Both the position numbers and the translations under genes were made by a program. 64,000 nucleotides of DNA, from positions 11,529,702 to 11,593,701 of the forward strand of contig OZ029919.1 of NCBI GenBank assembly GCA_964023275.1, in the 5' to 3' direction. The notes beneath the pieces are model-generated. The model saw nothing but the letters and a program-made list of their open reading frames with translations, searched no databases and was not told where the DNA came from. Position 1 is the stretch's first letter. Each line of letters opens with the position of its first letter. Source of the DNA: Norana najaformis. Lineage: Eukaryota > Annelida > Clitellata > Crassiclitellata > Hormogastridae. Positions 33,262-43,184 of this stretch are shown in pieces.

Positions 33262-34805
33262 TACATGCAAACAAAATGCGAAAGTATGTAACAAGAACAT
33301 CAAGTTGTGGTCTGATTGTGGAGGAAGACGAAGATTTTGGAACGGTAGTTGAATTGCCACAGGGTACCGAAAAGAAAGAGAAAGATGGGAAACCGATTGA
33401 GTTTGATTATGAGCAAATTGCTCATTTGACACCAAATCAACAAAAACAGCTGATAGACCTTTTAAATAAGTATGCAGATCGTTTCTCTCACAGACCAGGT
33501 TTATGCACTATCGTGGAACATGAGATTATCCTGAAACCAGAATTCAAAGAAAAAGAATTTATGGCTTATCGAATTCCTGTCATTTATCGGGAACAGGTAG
33601 ATAAACAGATCACCGAAATGTTAAAAAACAATATCATCAAACCTTCATCGAGTAGAATGGCAAGTCCATTAGTCATCGTGATAAAGAAAGATGGTTCGTT
33701 AAGACTTGCATGCGATTACAGATATATCAACTCGTTTACCGTGGACTGTAAATATCCCATGCCGATCGTCAGTGATGTTTTGAATCAGGTCGGAAAATCC
33801 AACGTCATCTCAATTTTGGACTGTCGAAGTGCGTATTGGACTTGTCCAGTAAAGGAAGAGGATCAGTGGAAAACGGCGTTTGTGACCCACAATGGACTGT
33901 AGGAGTTTACCAGAGTCCCATTTGGTATGGTAAATTCTGGGTGAACATTTGTCAAGGCTATTAACATGGTTTTACAGCCTATACGTGAATTTTCAGAGTC
34001 TTATGTGGATGACATTGCAGTTCATTCCCAGGACTGGGGTCTACATTTGAAGCACTTAGAGGCATTTTTGAAACGTATGAGGGAACATGATATTACTTTG
34101 AATGTAAAGAAATGCATTTTTGCTAAAAGCGAAGTGAAATTTATTGGACATGTGATTGGATCTGGCAAGAAAATGATGGATCCAGAGAGGATTGAAAGTT
34201 TGGTTAATTTGAAACCACCTGAAAGTAAGAAGCAAGTAAAACAAATTTTAGGATTTTTTGGGTATTACAGACAATTCATTATGGAGTTTGCAAAGTTAGC
34301 GAAACCATTAACTGATTTAACATGTAAAGAGATGCCGGATAAGATTGTATGGACTGATAAACATCAGCAAGCATTTGATTTAATTAAGGATAGGATACGT
34401 TGCAATGTGGTTTTGCATGTGTTTGAGGTTGGGAAACCGTTTAGTTTATTTTGTGATAGTAGTGATTTTGCTGTAGGGGCTGTTCTAACACAAGTAGAAC
34501 GTGAGGGAATTCCACGCCCTGTTTCTTTTATCAGTCAAAAGTTAACGGATACCCAAAAACGATGGGCTACTGTTGAGAAGGAGGCTTATGCCACAGTTTG
34601 GGCATTGAACAAATTGAAAGAAATTGTTATTGGATCCAAAATTAATGTTTACAACGACCATGACCCACTAACTTATTTAACTGAATATATGTCGAAGTCT
34701 GCCAAATTGGTACGGTGGGCATTAGCGTTACAAATCTTTGATATAATAATACATTATAAGAAAGGGCGTTTGAATACGGTTGCTGATTTTTTGTCAAGAT
34801 TGTGA
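33177..34805 (+). pseudogene. Reverse transcriptase and RNase H, two nonsense codons
   Basis: A single frame from 33177 to 34805 apart from TAG at 33900 and TGA near 33942. RT blocks in order: IIKPSSSRMASPLVIVIKKDGSLR..DYR (about 33630-33722), SILDCRSAYW (motif A; about 33810-33840), EFTRVPFGM-x-NSG (33903-33941), SYVDDIAVHS with YVDD at 34002-34013 (catalytic Asp pair kept), then FIGHVI and LGFFGYYRQFI. RNase H follows: FSLFCDSSDFAVGAVL, VEKEAYATVWAL and YNDHDPLTYL supply the D, E and D metal ligands. The stop at 34803 lies 139 bases before the 3' LTR. Family: Ty3/gypsy-type RT-RNase H. Confidence 0.95.
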
Positions 34806-34924
34806 AGTATAAAGTACATAAGATTGCATTGATGTATAAAGTAGATAAGATTGCATTATTGAGATAAGTCGTGTACGTGATGGTGGCAAGTTCACAAATT
34901 TTGAAAGATAATTTGTGAGCTTGA

Positions 34925-34944
34925 AAAATGAGGGATAAAGGTAA
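34925..34944 (+). other. Polypurine-tract region
   Basis: AAAATGAGGGATAAAGGTAA is purine-rich and directly precedes the 3' LTR, the expected site of plus-strand priming. Confidence 0.5.
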
Positions 34945-35132
34945 TGTAAGCACGGTTTTGCTAGCCGGTGAGGCGTGACGGGATGAGGGCGTACACTGGA
35001 GGTGTATATGTGTGTGCACAGTGATTGGGGGCGTGTTAATGTGTATAACAAGAACGTGTCTAGAAGAATAAAATGTCGGTAACTGGCAAGATTGGGGTTG
35101 TCGTGTTAGAGAAAATAAAATAACAGTTCACA
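34945..35132 (+). repeat. 3' LTR
   Basis: 188 bases. Relative to the 5' LTR it has a 15-base extra segment between GTGT repeats near 35042-35058, a one-base insertion at the start (TGTAAGC), and scattered substitutions. Confidence 0.95.
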
Positions 35133-35200
<68 letters not shown>

Positions 35201-35203
35201 CAT
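35133..35203. repeat. ATT microsatellite (right half)
   Basis: ATT repeats resume directly after the 3' LTR and end in CATCATCATT; continuous with 28937-29009 before insertion. Confidence 0.97.
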
Positions 35204-35209
35204 CATCAT

Positions 35210-35850
35210 TATCAAAGTTATAGTATATATGCAGTTACAAAGAATGAAGACAAAATATGAGGAGGAAGGCCATAATCATGGGCGTCCCGACCCAAGAGCA
35301 GGTCCCATATGCCCCATCGCGACAAATCGACGTCCCTGTATACAAACACATATTCATAAACAAACGTAAGCATTTCTACTAACATGTAGACCTATACAGA
35401 TGGGTGCACAGATGCTTATACGTGTTGTAGGTGGCCTGCGTCGTCAAACATACGGAAGGGGGTCGTGAGTCTGTGCATGTGCATAGTTGATCTGTGATGG
35501 TCATTGCTATTAAAGGAATCGTCTGATGCCTAAGTAAACAGTAGTTTCCGATTCAGCCATTACTCGGCCTAATATAAATCACACATGCACACCAAAAACC
35601 CATACACCCACCCGTGCATATATATACATATCATCGCATTTGTCATGTACATGCTCCGTGTATTTGTGTATACATGTATGCAGCACACATTACTGCAAGT
35701 CGTTCGTCAGCTTTTTAGTTCTCAGTGATGGCAATCACGGAATATTTTGGTCGCAGGCAACAAATAAGTCAAAGGAACTCCCGCAACCTAGAAAACAAGC
35801 ATTCTCAGCTTAGAAAATGACAAGGCAAAGATTCGCTAATTTCACACGAT
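35210..35850. other. No gene recognised
   Basis: Unique sequence with TA-rich short tracts near 35610-35690. Confidence 0.55.
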
Positions 35851-35895
35851 GCTCGAATTCGAACCCTGGGCGTAGCGAATGAGCAGAGATGAGGT
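35850..35895 (-). mobile_element. tRNA-like B-box remnant
   Basis: Minus strand CAGGGTTCGAATTCGAGC at about 35851-35868 resembles a tRNA T-arm/B-box. No A-box found; possible SINE head. Confidence 0.3.
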
Positions 35896-35929
35896 TTTGT
35901 TTGCAACGTACGTGTCATTGATGATGATG

Positions 35930-36185
35930 TTGAATACGACAGAATACAATTGCAGCATCTTGGATTACCAGACTGTGAAGTCGACGACGATGATGATGAA
36001 GATGATGACCTTGATCATGATCATGAACATGAGTATGGCTATAATGATGACTAAGAGAATATGTAACTGCATGCCTAATGATTACATTTAAGGATTGTCA
36101 GACTATGATGATAACAATGATGATTATGATCATGAGATCGTGATCATAAATATGATTATGAAGGTAATGACGATTGAGTTTCTAA
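35930..36185. repeat. GAT-rich region
   Basis: Imperfect GATGAT/GATCAT repeats on the plus strand with self-complementary ATGATCATGATCAT blocks near 36010 and 36125. Confidence 0.75.
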
Positions 36186-36299
36186 TTACAAAATCTAATA
36201 ATGAACTGATTACGATGATAATAATAGCGAAGAACAGGGGAACATAGCAACTAAATGTACATAATAAATAGGCCCAAATACGTTTTGATATTAGTGATG

Positions 36300-36503
36300 G
36301 TTTTGATATGAGTGATGACAACAATATTAAGCATGGAATTGGTTGTAGTGGTTTTGATATGAGTGATGACGACAATATTAAGCATGGAATTGGTTGTAGT
36401 GGTTTTGATATGAGTGATGACGACAATATTAAGCATGGAGTTGGTTGTAGTGGTTTTGATATGAGTGATGACGACAATATTAAGCATAGAGTTGGTTGTA
36501 GTA
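36300..36503 (+). repeat. 51-bp minisatellite, four copies, open on both strands
   Basis: Units 36300-36350, 36351-36401, 36402-36452, 36453-36503, with a partial unit just before. Being 17 codons long the unit keeps frames open: plus-strand repeat GFDMSDDDNIKHGIGCS, minus-strand repeat of the type SKPLQPTPCLILSSSLI. A plus-strand ATG at 36308 and stop at 36515 bound a 69-codon frame. No upstream exon or domain supports real coding. Confidence 0.95.
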
Positions 36504-36509
36504 CTGCAT

Positions 36510-37080
36510 TTCGATGATCGCAGATGCTGCTGGTCTTGCTGATGATGAGTCTCTCGCGTTGCCACGCGATCCGCCTTTCTCCTCCTTCCCCTCCTCCCTC
36601 CTTTTCCTGCTTCAGCAGCCGATACGCACAGCCATAGAGCATCCACAGAAATGGATGCCGTTAACAGCTGCATTCACAGCCGTCGTTGCCGCCACTGCAG
36701 CAGCAGCAGCAGCAGCAGCGTCGACGCAGCTCTAGTCCAGCGACAGAAAATCACAGATAGCCCGTCGTCATCCATCCATCTTTCGGTGCCTGCTTTCATC
36801 GTCCTATGGCCGGATGCTGCATCATCACCTGACTATAAATTCGCCAGCGGCGCTCTGTGCGTTTTCCCGGCGCCGCGGCGGCACTTTTGATCTCCTGCTG
36901 CACCTACTGATTAGCATAGAGCGCCAAGAGCCTTGCTCTCATTATCTGCGCAAACGACGACAAAGTGTAGTAGTCGTCATCGTCATCATCATCGCCGGCA
37001 ACAGGAGTTATGCGACTGGTCAAACAGGGAGGAGGAGATCTACAGGTCTAGTGCCATTAAGGTGTGACAACTACAAAACC
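36510..37080. other. GC-rich block with CAG run, no gene recognised
   Basis: A (CAG)8-type run at 36696-36720 sits in GC-richer DNA (36540-37060). Frames at 36514-36735, 36651-36890 and 36814-37083 overlap and have no domain. Confidence 0.5.
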
Positions 37081-37082
37081 TG

Positions 37083-37240
37083 ACAGGCCGACAGACAGAC
37101 AGGCAGACAGACTGGCAGAGACAGACAGACAGATAGAGAAGGACATAAAGACGGACGGACTCAAACAAGTAGACGAGAGATACAGAGACAGATATTTAGG
37201 AGATTATAGAGAGACACAGAGAGAGAGAGAGAGTGAGAGT

Positions 37241-37306
<66 letters not shown>
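37083..37306. repeat. CAGA tract and (GA)n dinucleotide array
   Basis: GACA/GACG units from 37083 to about 37150, then GA repeats from about 37208 to 37306, about 85 bases of nearly pure GA. Confidence 0.95.
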
Positions 37307-37308
<2 letters not shown>

Positions 37309-37493
37309 AAACTCTGAACTCTGGTGGATTGAGATGACAAGAAGAGCCGAGAGATAATGCAAGGCCATGACTTCAGCTAAGATATAATTGTCACATAAAA
37401 AGTAACTTGTTATTCCTCGATTGTTAAATCTGATCTGGTTTGATTACTTAAACAGATGGATCACCTGTCAGTCGGGTAATCTGACTTCTGAAA

Positions 37494-37574
37494 GAAGAAG
37501 AAGAAGAAGAAGAAGCGAAACGCCGGAAGTCAATTTCTGACGTCATTCGCAGAGACCGCAGCGCGATGACGTCA
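37494..37574 (+). promoter_or_regulatory. Promoter-like cluster: GAA run, ETS site, two CRE sites
   Basis: After a GAA run (37494-37516) come CCGGAAGT at 37523-37530 (ETS consensus) and two perfect TGACGTCA sites at 37538-37545 and 37567-37574 (CREB/ATF consensus). ETS plus CRE is common in TATA-less animal promoters. It is followed within 90 bases by an exon-like frame and splice donor on the plus strand. Inference from motifs only. Confidence 0.4.
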
Positions 37575-37662
37575 GTCAACATCATGCTGTTCTGTTACTT
37601 GATTCTCAGCGGACGTCTCGTGATTCAGAACACAATCGCTCTGGAGTTTGTCTGGATTTCAG
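37566..37662 (+). CDS. Possible first coding exon (signal-peptide-like)
   Basis: ATG at 37566, or in frame at 37584, opens 32 codons that end at a good splice donor (TTTCAG|GTACTT; exon end 37662). The reading from 37584 is MLFCYLILSGRLVIQNTIAL, a hydrophobic start that could be a signal peptide or membrane anchor. The frame does not run far past the donor. Upstream is the ETS/CRE cluster. I do not recognise the protein and could not find the next exon; the first ATG overlaps the second CRE, which argues for the second ATG if this is real. It may also be a chance combination. Confidence 0.25.
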
Positions 37663-37669
37663 GTACTTA

Positions 37670-38325
37670 CTTACGTTTCTTGCATCTGTTACCGCTATAT
37701 TTTTCTCATCGGGGCAACAAACGATGACGCTAAGCAATTGTATCTTAAAGGCTTGCGTGGGCTCGATGCAAAATGACCCTTTCGAAAGAGGCGTGAATCT
37801 GCGGACTTCTTTCTACAAGGCATCCGCTAAACCAGCCACCACAATGCGATTCGCTGGTTTACTGCAGATGCGATGCAATGTAAACTGGCCTTTCCATTAT
37901 TGCATTTCTAAATGCCTCTCAACAATGCCCTCGCAACCGACAGTCGCTTGCTCAATTAGCCTTGATCTTTTATTAGCTTCAGTTGTGATGGAGTGTGTGC
38001 GTTGGAGAGTCTGGTAGGCGTCAGATGCGCCCTTCAGCGGACAAATGCGACGACGACGAATGAGGTCTTATTGTCGATGCCGCTGATGCTGTTACTATTG
38101 ACAATGAAGTTCTACACAGACGACGTTCTTTCTTCACACAAAGGCATTTTAGGTGTTAATCAAAGCGCTCAGAGTTCGATGCAGCCTAACAGATATAGGC
38201 CTAATAAAATTTATGATGTACAAGACAAAACTTTGTATACTAGTTGATAAGAAAAGCCGTGGAGGGCATAATCTAGATTATAGGAGATCCAAACAAGATG
38301 CCTAATAAAGGTACAGATACATTTG
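37670..38325. other. No gene recognised
   Basis: A 97-codon plus-strand frame (37724-38017) has no recognised domain. If the exon at 37566-37662 is real this is intron. Confidence 0.45.
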
Positions 38326-38327
38326 CC

Positions 38328-38540
38328 GACATATATATATACATATATATACAAACATACACATACCTACCTACGCACCTGTCTACTTACCTGATTACTT
38401 AATTACCTACATACATGCATATTTTAATGCATATATAAAAAACATACGTGCAAGTATATACATACACAAAAGAGTGTTTATACATGTATATGCTTATATA
38501 GTTTCATATATACATACACGAGTACGTGTATGTATGTAGG
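38328..38540. repeat. TA/TACA-rich simple sequence
   Basis: Imperfect ATAT, ACATAC, TACC repeats. Confidence 0.75.
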
Positions 38541-38544
38541 CGGG

Positions 38545-39135
38545 CATTTCAACAGCGCCTGTTAGGAACTTCTCAAAAGCTTAGCCTATAGCTGAACTAA
38601 CAGAACGACATATGATGCATCTATACATGATGTCCGTGTATCTGGAGAAGGTCTCTCCACAGGTGGTCTTGCACAGACATTAGAGACCGACTAACGATCC
38701 TCGACTGACAGGTGACGCCCACTTAGAGTTACTGGTCCGGATTGTGTGGAAGGTTAGAGAACGCTACCGTCGACAATCTTCGAAGTGTAATCGATCGTGT
38801 TGCGAATTGTCAACTCGCCCGATTTGTAGCCTGGCGTTAACTCTAGAAACGGACACACAGTCTTTGATTTTCGTATATATTATTGGGGAAACGAACAATT
38901 AAATCACGGCAGTGCTTCAGATGTCAAATATACAGTTCTAAACACATGAATCTAACAACAACATTTCTGACTCTAACAGCTGAGCACACGACAGGCAACT
39001 GTTACAAAAATTTTTCGCGCTCTCCTAGCAAAATATTTTCGACTGCATTTTAGAGGCTCTTTCCCGCCACAACACAAGGTCAGCCCATATGGTCCATATC
39101 GTTTCTATGACACATCGCAAAGCATGCCCATTGTT
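38545..39135. other. No gene recognised
   Basis: Unique sequence; CAACAGCGCC near 38550 resembles a reversed LINE tail. Confidence 0.45.
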
Positions 39136-39138
39136 TCC

Positions 39139-39244
39139 CTCGCGAGCGCCACGTGACAAAATATGTTCCAGCCGACGTCACATCAACGCCCTTGCACGCT
39201 TTCGATGAGCAGCAGCCAGGCTCACTTAGCAACAGAAGCACGTG
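39139..39244. promoter_or_regulatory. Cluster of promoter-type motifs
   Basis: Within 106 bases: CTCGCGAG (39139-39146), GCCACGTGAC with E-box CACGTG at 39150-39155, GACGTCA (39174-39180), CTTAGCAAC, the reverse of an RFX half site GTTGCTAAG (39225-39233), and a second CACGTG (39239-39244). These are typical of CpG-type animal promoters. No adjacent coding exon could be identified on either strand. Confidence 0.35.
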
Positions 39245-39249
39245 ATCAG

Positions 39250-40315
39250 CGCGTGCACAAACAAATCAATAACCCAAAAAACGTCATGAAAAAATTTCGC
39301 TTCAACGCGGGAACCAGCCATCCAATCATACCCAAATAGAAAACAAGTAAAACACGATGCTTCATTAATATTACGTCGTGGAAAATTCATATCCAAACGC
39401 GGTTTTTAAAATTGCTGACTCAAAAAGAGAATATTACGTTCACAGACATCCAGCAAGCGGTCGCAGCACATGGTGGGGTCTACTGCCCGATTATTGTAAG
39501 GTTAACAGTCGACTGTAACGTATCCTGAGCTACCCCACGCTCCCCGTAATGCTATTTAATGAATTCATAGAAACCCTCAAAGCGAAACGTCTGGGAAAGG
39601 GACATCTGAGGCAGATCTTAATTAATAAAGAGCCTCACTGTCGTCGCAGAATTGAATCCGTTATTTCCCAGGTCGCAAGAAGCGGGTGACTACCGGTTCA
39701 ACCTTGTCCGAACAGGCTCGGATAAAGATGCTACGTGTAGCACACCTGGGTGCTGATGTAAATTAGCCCAAGACATTTACACGTCTGCACAACGGTCGCC
39801 AACGATGACCAGCGATAATACAGGTCCGAAAAACCGTCAAAAACGGAACGAAATTTGTGAAAGACTCAAAGACTAACTAAGACTATTCGAAAACGAAAAT
39901 CAGACGCAGAGCGACCGAACACAAAAATATTCGAGCAAACACCGATAATAATAACGATTTCTGTATATTCAGTTTGAACCGAAGGCAAAAGGTCTTCACA
40001 TCAGCCTGTCTCACGTAGCGGACACAGAAGATACACACATACATACCATCATACATAATATGCGTCGATGTCTTCTGAGATCTTTTTGAATTATAAAATC
40101 ATTGAATGAAACATGTGGTTGAAATGGTCACCTAATCATTCAGCGCTATTGATAAAATATGAATCGCATTAACGTTCAAAATCTGAGGTCAACAAAAGGA
40201 ACCTTTTGCATAACGAGAAGCTTGCAAATGGGGTTCGGATGTCATTATAGAAATATGTTACTAAGACATTTCTAAAACAGAAATAATCTGAACATAATGT
40301 TTTGGTGCATTTTGG
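39250..40315. other. No gene recognised
   Basis: About 1.07 kb of unique sequence, some of it GC-balanced; no domain, RNA fold or repeat recognised. Confidence 0.5.
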
Positions 40316-40319
40316 AGCA

Positions 40320-40556
40320 TTTTGAAAATTATAATTTGTGCGTGTGAAAGAGCTTGATCTAACTGCGCATGTTGACAATAAATCCTATTTGTGTAGAACT
40401 GCAAAAAATACAATAAGGATTTTTATCTATTCGTTAACGTGTGAAGCCAAATATATAGCTAAGGGCATTCGTATCTTTTACGGTTGCATCATAGATGGGG
40501 CCTACATCGTAGGTGCATTATCTGGCGACGCCTTCTATTTTAAAATTGCTGTGTAA
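40320..40556 (+). repeat. Unclassified dispersed repeat, copy 1
   Basis: Aligns along most of its length with 54127-54350 on the same strand. Shared words include AATAAGGATTTT, GTGTGAAGCCAA, CATTCGTATCTTTTA. A 72-codon frame (TTG or GTG region at 40338, stop at 40554) runs through this copy; VKE..LTAHV.NK.Y..RTAK.TIRIF and CEAK..AK.IRIFYGC.ID are visible in both copies, the second after a frameshift. No known family recognised. Confidence 0.75.
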
Positions 40557-40559
40557 TAT

Positions 40560-40895
40560 AATTTGCTTCATTACATATAATAACATATAATTTGCATCCG
40601 CTATTAGTAGTAGGATTAATCTTATATGAATTAAAAATGAGACAAAACATTGGCTGACTTATGAATCAATTCTTGCAGTTTTATAATATGAAAAGCGTAT
40701 ATTGCATTTTAATCTCGAAAACAAGAGACATAATTAACACGAGTCTACAATCTAGACCTATTCATAGGCTACATATACGCAGTCACAAGAAGACCCCTTT
40801 AGAAGCAGACTGTGATCACCGATGCCATTTATGTAGCGGCTTAACAGCTGCATGCTGTACGGACCAAAGATCCACAACAACAGCACCAGAAGCGG
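40560..40895. other. No gene recognised
   Basis: AT-rich spacer before the CAG tract. Confidence 0.5.
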
Positions 40896-40897
40896 CT

Positions 40898-40927
40898 CAG
40901 CAGCAGAAACAGCAGCAGCAGAAACAT

Positions 40928-40974
<47 letters not shown>

Positions 40975-40988
40975 ACAGCAGCAGCAAA
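40898..40988. repeat. CAG trinucleotide array
   Basis: About 28 CAG-type units with AAA and CAT interruptions. A 116-codon frame (40661-41011) reads through it as poly-Gln, and the opposite strand as poly-Leu. No domain outside the repeat, so coding is unproven. Confidence 0.95.
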
Positions 40989-41126
40989 TAGCGTGCTACA
41001 TTGACATCTGAAACGCTTTCAATAAATGACTTCAGGATTCTCGTGACAGACAGGTGCGAAGTGGTACCTGCGCCCAATGTATTTTCTGTTGCTCATGTAT
41101 ATAACTGTATATAAAAATATATGCAG

Positions 41127-41127
41127 T

Positions 41128-41182
<55 letters not shown>
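41127..41182. repeat. GA dinucleotide array
   Basis: About 55 bases of GA with one CA interruption. Confidence 0.97.
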
Positions 41183-41183
<1 letters not shown>

Positions 41184-41473
41184 GTATAGGCCTATGGGAT
41201 ATTTGTTGCCATGCATTTAGGCACATACTAATATATACATGCTTAATTGTACACATGTATAGTTGATTGCAGCAGCATCGATATATACATACACAGTTTT
41301 CCTCTGAAATAGAAGATGACGAATTTCGATCGAAAGGAATTTATATAAAAAGGGCCAAATCACAATTAATTACAAAAGCAACTTCATGCTTATATCATGG
41401 CAAAATAATACATACGTAAGTAATAACAATGCAAATAATAAATATATATGATCTCGCTTTTATTTCTCATGGA

Positions 41474-41700
41474 TAATAATAATAGTAGAAAAGTAATAAT
41501 AATAATAATAATAATAATATATTATTATTATTACTACTACTACTACTACTACTATAAATAATAAAAATAATAATAATATGCATTATATTGTATTATGAAC
41601 AATAACAATAATTTTATTATTATTATGGTTATTATTATTATTATAAGTAGTATTAGTATTATCATCAACAACAACAATAACAATAACAACAACACTAAGT
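41474..41700. repeat. AAT/ATT/ACT simple-sequence complex
   Basis: AAT units (about 41490-41520) are followed by ATT, ACT, AAT, ATT and AAC blocks. Adjacent AAT and ATT runs make a natural hairpin around 41518. Confidence 0.92.
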
Positions 41701-41704
41701 GTAA

Positions 41705-42372
41705 TCTAAGAAGGGTAATTACCTCTGAACAGTTATAAGATTCTAGCAAAAGGTAATATGCCTCTCTATGATGTGTTTGTACATATTTGCTCATGAATAT
41801 ACACTGCGTAAACAGTCATCTGTTTGATTGGTCGTTGTTGTTTATATAGCGCCAATGTAGCAGGTGCATCTTGTAATTTTTCCTCGCTTTTCTCGCTTCT
41901 CGGTCAGAAAAACTCACAGTCTTGTCCGTGATTTACTTTGTGTCTTGGCTGCAGTGGGAACCTCTATGTCCGACGGTATATATATATATATATGTACACA
42001 GCGTTGATATACATAAGCTATATTTACATAGGTATGCGTGCACACAAGAAATGTCACTGAATAACACACATATATATGGACAGATATCCCATGGATTGCA
42101 TAAAACGAACTGGTCAGTCCGGCTTGCACGAGGTATTAGTGCATTAAATCAATATACATATATGTATACACACACATGTACACATGCAAATACACACATA
42201 CTGACACAGACATACATATGTAAATATATGCATACACGTGAATCCGAAAAATATATGCCGGAGAGAAGGCGACGTGCAAGACTGCAACAACTAAAGAGCA
42301 ATTAGCCTCAGCTGCGGGTGAGAGATGGTGGACGTGGAATGCCAGGCAGAACAAACATCCTTGACCATTGAG
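41705..42372. other. No gene recognised
   Basis: TATATAGCGCC at about 41850 resembles a reversed LINE tail. Short TA and CA tracts at 41978-41998 and 42150-42230. Confidence 0.5.
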
Positions 42373-42374
42373 AA

Positions 42375-42580
42375 CATGGCTGGATGGCTGGTTGGCTGGC
42401 TGGCTGGCTGGATGGATGGATGGATGGATGGGATGGATAGGTGGATGGATGGATGGACGGATGGACGGATGGTTGGATGGGTGGGGTGAGTGGATGGAGG
42501 ATGGATGAATGGATGGATGGATGGATGGATGGGTGGGTGGGATGGATGCATGGATGGATGGATGGAAGGAAGGAACGGAA
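42375..42580. repeat. GGCT and TGGA tetranucleotide array
   Basis: GGCT units then about 180 bases of GGAT/GGAC units with variants, then a short GA run at 42587-42604. Confidence 0.95.
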
Positions 42581-42883
42581 GGGTGGAGAGAGAGAGAGAG
42601 AGAGTGATAGATGGAATTCACTATGTTTGCCAAATCGGAAGCAATCTGACATCGAGTTGAAGCTAAGTCGTTGTTTGGTACTTCCCCATGGGGGAGAAGG
42701 AAGAGGCCAGAAGAAGGTAGACGGAAGAAGGAGACTGGAAGAGGAGGAGGAGAAGGCGAAGGATAACGAGGAGAAGAAGGAGGGTGGAGGAATAAGAAAA
42801 GTGGATGGAGGATGGCTGAACTGAAGCCTCATCACAATTTTTCCTCCAATATCTCGTGATGCTCTCAGTGTCACAGAAAAAAT

Positions 42884-43181
<298 letters not shown>

Positions 43182-43184
43182 ATG

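Larger units (their letters stand above)
29010..35132 (+). mobile_element. Ty3/gypsy-type LTR retrotransposon with integrase before RT (Gmr1-like)
   Basis: A 6.1-kb element bounded by LTRs that start TGTA and end TTCACA, flanked by ATTAT on both sides. Internal order: gag (29462-31338), aspartic protease (about 31380-31690), integrase (about 31700-33260), reverse transcriptase (about 33480-34250), RNase H (about 34350-34805). Only 139 bases separate the RNase H stop from the 3' LTR, so no integrase lies downstream. Ty3/gypsy elements usually carry integrase last; an upstream integrase with gypsy-like RT is the arrangement known for the Gmr1 group. The element is inactive: in-frame stops at 29933, 31693, 32389, 32512, 33900 and about 33942, frameshifts near 31000, 31490 and 33237, and a lost protease catalytic residue. 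By eye the LTRs differ by roughly eight substitutions and a few indels, suggesting a moderately old insertion. Confidence 0.93.

Noticed and set aside
29462-34805. In-frame TAG/TGA codons as programmed readthrough or an altered genetic code
   Set aside because: Real frameshifts and a lost protease catalytic residue occur in the same element, and stops fall at unrelated residues, which fits ordinary decay.
29010-35132. Endogenous retrovirus with an envelope gene
   Set aside because: There is no room for an envelope frame: RNase H ends 139 bases before the 3' LTR and no extra frame lies between the other domains.
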